A stretch of DNA of 64,000 bases from the NCBI GenBank assembly GCA_947246015.1, contig CAMXQE010000002.1, positions 1 through 64,000 of the forward strand, in the 5' to 3' direction. Within the stretch, counting starts at the first letter, position 1; every line of letters begins with the position of its first letter. Shown piece by piece: positions 60,884-64,000 of this stretch. This DNA is from an uncultured Lachnospiraceae bacterium. Lineage in GTDB: Bacteria > Bacillota > Clostridia > Lachnospirales > Lachnospiraceae. The translations under genes and the position numbers were made by a program. The notes under the pieces are model-generated. The model made no database searches, had not been told where the DNA came from, and was given only the letters and a program-made list of their open reading frames with translations.

Positions 60884-61924
60884 TCAGGAACCTCTCCGTC
60901 CGTCATACACCCGGAACACTGCTCCTACCCCTTTTATCACCGTCCGGGCGGGATGTCTCAGTACAAAATACAGCAGCCGGTTTGCCTGATTCGACACTTT
61001 CACAGGATTCCGCTCCACCACTCTTCTGTTCTCTTCCTCATTGCAGATACGCCTCACCCGCTCCGCATAACCTTCCCTGCCGCTTCGAATCTCGTTTTTC
61101 AATGCCAGCAGCAGCAGATAGACATACTCCCCCTCCGCCTGCCGCTTCCCGCTGCTTCTTCCTTTTATGCGGAAAATCTCCTTTATCGTCCGGTAAAGGA
61201 TTCGTATTCCCTTATACATCCCCGCATCATACCGGTGCACCATGGAAGCCTCATTATAAAAATAATGGTAATACAACGCTCCCTCCATAATCACTACACG
61301 CCGGCAGTCCAGAAGCGCCGGAAGCGTGATACTTATATCTTCTCCCATCGTAATATCCGGATTGGAGTATTTCATATTGTCTTCCACCAGACTCCTTGAA
61401 AAAAGCTTCATGCAGCGCGACATGGAAATCCTGCGGTTTTCATATCCCAGCAAATTATCCTTTACTTCCCCTTCCAGCCGCTCTCCTTCGTAAATTCCCG
61501 GCGCAAGCCCATGATAATGCCTGGTTTCCCTGTCCGGGCGGTTGATTACAAAATTACAGCAGACTACCTCTTTCGCATCTTTCTCCCCACCGGAAAGACA
61601 GGATGCCATCTGTTCCAGCATATCCGTTTCCACCCAGTCGTCACTGTCCACAAAACACAGATATGCCCCGCTGCTGGCCCGCACTCCCGCCTGCCATGCA
61701 CTCACCAGTCCGCCGTTCTCCTTATGGACTGTACGTATCCTTTTATCTTTCTCCGCATAAGCGTCGCACATGGCAGGACAGCCGTCCGGCGAACCGTCAT
61801 CCACCAGCACGATTTCCAATTCCTTATAGGTCTGCCCTGTGAGGCTGTCCACACAGCGTTTCAAATATGTCTCTGCTTTATATACCGGTACAATGATGCT
61901 GATTGTTTTGCCTGCTCCTGTCAT
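60884..61924 (-). CDS. Glycosyltransferase family 2
   Basis: The 346-residue GT-A enzyme begins TISIIVPVYKAETYLKRCVD and contains IVLVDDGSPDG, CFVDSDDWVE and ITMGEDISITLPALLDCRRV. It belongs to the same subgroup as the neighbour at 59742, suggesting tandem duplication. GGAGG before the ATG at 61924 fixes the start; 26 upstream codons in frame overlap the previous GT4 gene. Confidence 0.85.
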   Translation of the reverse strand: MTGAGKTISIIVPVYKAETYLKRCVDSLTGQTYKELEIVLVDDGSPDGCPAMCDAYAEKDKRIRTVHKENGGLVSAWQAGVRASSGAYLCFVDSDDWVETDMLEQMASCLSGGEKDAKEVVCCNFVINRPDRETRHYHGLAPGIYEGERLEGEVKDNLLGYENRRISMSRCMKLFSRSLVEDNMKYSNPDITMGEDISITLPALLDCRRVVIMEGALYYHYFYNEASMVHRYDAGMYKGIRILYRTIKEIFRIKGRSSGKRQAEGEYVYLLLLALKNEIRSGREGYAERVRRICNEEENRRVVERNPVKVSNQANRLLYFVLRHPARTVIKGVGAVFRVYDGRRGS

Positions 61925-61970
61925 CCGCTTCCTCCTCCATCCTCTGCCGCTTCCTTGTCCGCTCCTGCGA

Positions 61971-63131
61971 TTACTCCTGCCAGTAGTTACCCAGCATACC
62001 ATATACCTTCTGATTCACTGCACGGTAATCGTAAGCTTTGGAATTCTCATAAGCATTCCGGGAATATATCCCATAACATTCCTCAATCCGCCGGATAGCT
62101 GCCCGTATTCCTTCCGCCGTTCCATCCGTTTCCTCTGAATCCTGCCCGAAATGCAGCGTCTCACCGATACCGCCCACATTCGTGCTGACGACCGGAAGGG
62201 CATAACTGATGGCCTCCAGTATTGTCATGGGAACTCCCTCAAACGCCGAATTCATCACAAGAATATCCGCATGTTCCATATAATCTTTCACTTCTTCCGG
62301 CGATACCGCTCCTGCAAAATGCACCTGCTCTCCCTCATACCGTACCAGATGCCGGTACTCTTCTCCATCTCCCACAACCGTCAGATGCAGCAGGCTCCCA
62401 TCCTTCGCCCTCTCTCCTGACACCGCCCGGATAATCGGTTCCACCCGCTTATCCTTGGACAACCTGCCTACAAACAGGATTTCCCTGACTGTATCATCCT
62501 TCAGCACATGCCGTCCTTCCGGCAGTCTGGGACAGACTATGGAATTTCCCACACGCACCAGATTGGAATTATAAGGTTTATAATCCCTTAAACTATCTTT
62601 ATCCAGCAGAAAAATACAGTCCGCATCCCTCAGAATCCATTTCAGGTATACTGCAAACCCCTTTTTTACCAGCACATTTTTTTGAAAAAAGCGGAATCCC
62701 CGCTCCATATTAAAATAACTTCCGTGGGAAAAAATCACACATTTCGTCCTTGGGCCAAACAACTTTACCACCCCGTATGCTTCCGGCGTATGGATATAAT
62801 TGCAGTCGTTTTTTGTAATCTTTAACAGCCTTCCGAATTTCAGAAGACCCTTTACAAACTGCAGCCGCAAGGATTTGGAGGTATTCCCCAAATCCTTCTC
62901 TGCAACCGCCACCGGAAGAAAATCAATCTTTCTTCCGTACAATTTCAGTTTTTTCATCCTGCCGGTTTCCTCCGGATGCAGCGTAACGCCCACCAGCAAA
63001 AGCCGTTCCGCACGCTTCGGATGCTCCTCACAGAGAAAGCGCAGGAAATTACCGATACTCGTCAACTGCCCTCCTATCGGAAAATCCATGAAATTCGATG
63101 TGTCATATATCAATAATCTGCTCACCTGCAT
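61971..63131 (-). CDS. Glycosyltransferase family 4
   Basis: The 386-residue GT-B enzyme begins MQVSRLLIYDTSNFMDFPIG and has CVIFSHGSYFNMERGFRFF, ILFVGRLSKDKRVEPIIRAV, ILVMNSAFEGVPMTILEAIS (E-x7-E) and LPVVSTNVGGIGE. GGAAGGAA before the ATG at 63131 sets the start, which overlaps the end of the next GT4 gene by 10 nt. Donor unknown. Confidence 0.85.
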   Translation of the reverse strand: MQVSRLLIYDTSNFMDFPIGGQLTSIGNFLRFLCEEHPKRAERLLLVGVTLHPEETGRMKKLKLYGRKIDFLPVAVAEKDLGNTSKSLRLQFVKGLLKFGRLLKITKNDCNYIHTPEAYGVVKLFGPRTKCVIFSHGSYFNMERGFRFFQKNVLVKKGFAVYLKWILRDADCIFLLDKDSLRDYKPYNSNLVRVGNSIVCPRLPEGRHVLKDDTVREILFVGRLSKDKRVEPIIRAVSGERAKDGSLLHLTVVGDGEEYRHLVRYEGEQVHFAGAVSPEEVKDYMEHADILVMNSAFEGVPMTILEAISYALPVVSTNVGGIGETLHFGQDSEETDGTAEGIRAAIRRIEECYGIYSRNAYENSKAYDYRAVNQKVYGMLGNYWQE

Positions 63132-64000
63132 AATTCCTTCCAATACAAATCCGTCCGGCTCTCCCACGAAAAACGCCGGATATTCTCATATCCCCTGCGG
63201 ATTAATTCCTCCCGCAGATTCTCCTCTTCCGTCACCCGGATTAAGGCCCGTGCCGCCCCTTCATAATCCTCCGGCGATACCAACAGCCCTGCGTCCGCCA
63301 CTATCTCCGGCAGCGAACTCCGGTTCGAACAGACCACAGGCACCCCCAGCTGCATCGCCTCCAAAGGTGGAAATCCAAACCCTTCCACATAAGACAGAAA
63401 CAGATATGCCTTCGCCCCTGCTGCCATCCGGCACATATCTTCGAATTTCTCGAAAAATTTAAAGCACCTTACATGCCCCGCCGCCTCTTTATCCATATCC
63501 GCCAGTGCGGAAGTATCCGCAATGCCAAACACCACCAAATCCAGCGGTTCCTCCGCCATCCTGCGGTAAACCTCATAAGTCTTCAGCACACCTTTTGCAT
63601 TCTTATGAGGCAGCCCCGATGTCATTGCTGCAATATAGCCTGCCGTTTTGTCCTCTTTCTTGTTGTACTTTTGCAGTTTGAACTTTTGCTGTTTGCCAAA
63701 TGCTTCCTCCTGCGTGATTCCGCCCTTTCCTTCTCCACTCCCATATGGCACGTCATTCAGCCCGTTATAAATAACCGTGATTTTATCCCCGCACTCCGGA
63801 ACCTTGTCCAGAATATCTTCTTTGGAATACTCCGATATGGTAATAATCCTGTCCGCTTTCTTCATGGACACCTTTAAACGATACATAATGTACGCATTTT
63901 CCGCTTTATGAAACACCCCCGGATAGTGCTTGTCATAATAAAAGGGAATCAGGTCATGAATCAGAATCGTATCCTTTATCTTCCTGCCGTCCCCGCGCCT
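63122..64000 (-). CDS. Glycosyltransferase family 4, 5' end outside window
   Basis: The frame stays open to the window edge (upstream residues read TILIHDLIPFYYDKHYP), so the start lies beyond 64000. The visible 292 residues include RIITISEYSKEDILDKVPEC, ITVIYNGLNDVPYGSGEGKG, AKAYLFLSYVEGFGFPPLEA (E-x7-E) and GVPVVCSNRSSLPEI, as in mannosyltransferase-type GT4 enzymes. A Lys/Gln-rich stretch after the first motif is unusual. It continues the same operon, whose promoter is therefore outside the window. Confidence 0.85.
   Translation of the reverse strand, partial: RRGDGRKIKDTILIHDLIPFYYDKHYPGVFHKAENAYIMYRLKVSMKKADRIITISEYSKEDILDKVPECGDKITVIYNGLNDVPYGSGEGKGGITQEEAFGKQQKFKLQKYNKKEDKTAGYIAAMTSGLPHKNAKGVLKTYEVYRRMAEEPLDLVVFGIADTSALADMDKEAAGHVRCFKFFEKFEDMCRMAAGAKAYLFLSYVEGFGFPPLEAMQLGVPVVCSNRSSLPEIVADAGLLVSPEDYEGAARALIRVTEEENLREELIRRGYENIRRFSWESRTDLYWKELCR

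Overview
The window looks like a chromosomal segment of a gut-type Clostridia (Bacillota), most likely a Lachnospiraceae member. This is inferred from AGGAGG-type ribosome binding sites, -35/-10 promoters with 16-17 bp spacing, the mixture of AAA/PD-(D/E)XK ATPases, Uma2 and HicAB genes, and the style of the glycan genes. No rRNA, tRNA or other taxonomic marker was seen. Nearly every gene lies on the minus strand, so the gene order below runs from right to left in transcription.

About 50 kb is one very large cell-surface polysaccharide (capsule/EPS or wall glycan) locus. From right to left: (1) 64.0-57.0 kb holds four glycosyltransferases, a pyruvyl-transferase-family protein and a Wzx-type flippase. 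(2) 56.8-51.3 kb holds a GH88/105-like hydrolase, a GT11 fucosyltransferase-like protein and three GT4 enzymes. (3) 51.2-45.6 kb holds a Wzy-like polymerase, an O-acyltransferase, a GT4 and an AAA/PD-(D/E)XK ATPase. (4) 45.4-34.4 kb holds a polyprenyl-phosphate-type GT2, a methyltransferase, two GT-C-like membrane proteins, a radical SAM protein, a GT-D (DUF1792) enzyme, a PglK-like ABC flippase, an acyltransferase and a GT4. (5) 34.2-26.0 kb is an acyl-carrier-protein module: SGNH protein, FkbH-like enzyme, aldo/keto reductase, split transketolase, MaoC-like protein, ACP and MBOAT. (6) 25.9-19.9 kb is a dlt-like module: adenylating ligase, ACP, MBOAT, SGNH and a PLP fold-III decarboxylase. 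(7) A plus-strand UDP-glucose 6-dehydrogenase follows at 18.5 kb, opposite a second Wzy-like polymerase that carries a chain-length-determinant-like C-terminal region. (8) 16.2-9.5 kb holds another ATPase, a GT4 and a divergent GrpE/Hsp70/J-like chaperone triad.

The left end (9.4-2.0 kb) is accessory and rearranged. It carries two homologous small structured RNA candidates (9.1-9.4 kb), an XRE regulator, a strongly palindromic repeat zone, a GT4, an AAA/PD-(D/E)XK ATPase, a HicAB toxin-antitoxin pair, two broken copies of a Uma2-type gene, and five repeats of a unit made of a promoter, a conserved 20-nt box and a terminator hairpin, which I read as a family of small RNAs. A GT2 and a truncated MBOAT gene close the window.

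Together the genes suggest synthesis of a uronic-acid-containing heteropolysaccharide on a lipid carrier. It would be decorated by pyruvyl and O-acyl groups and by two unusual ACP-borne acyl groups, each delivered across the membrane by its own MBOAT/SGNH pair. The acyl chemistry and the small RNA families are the most novel-looking parts. All functions are inferred from sequence motifs; no database search was run.
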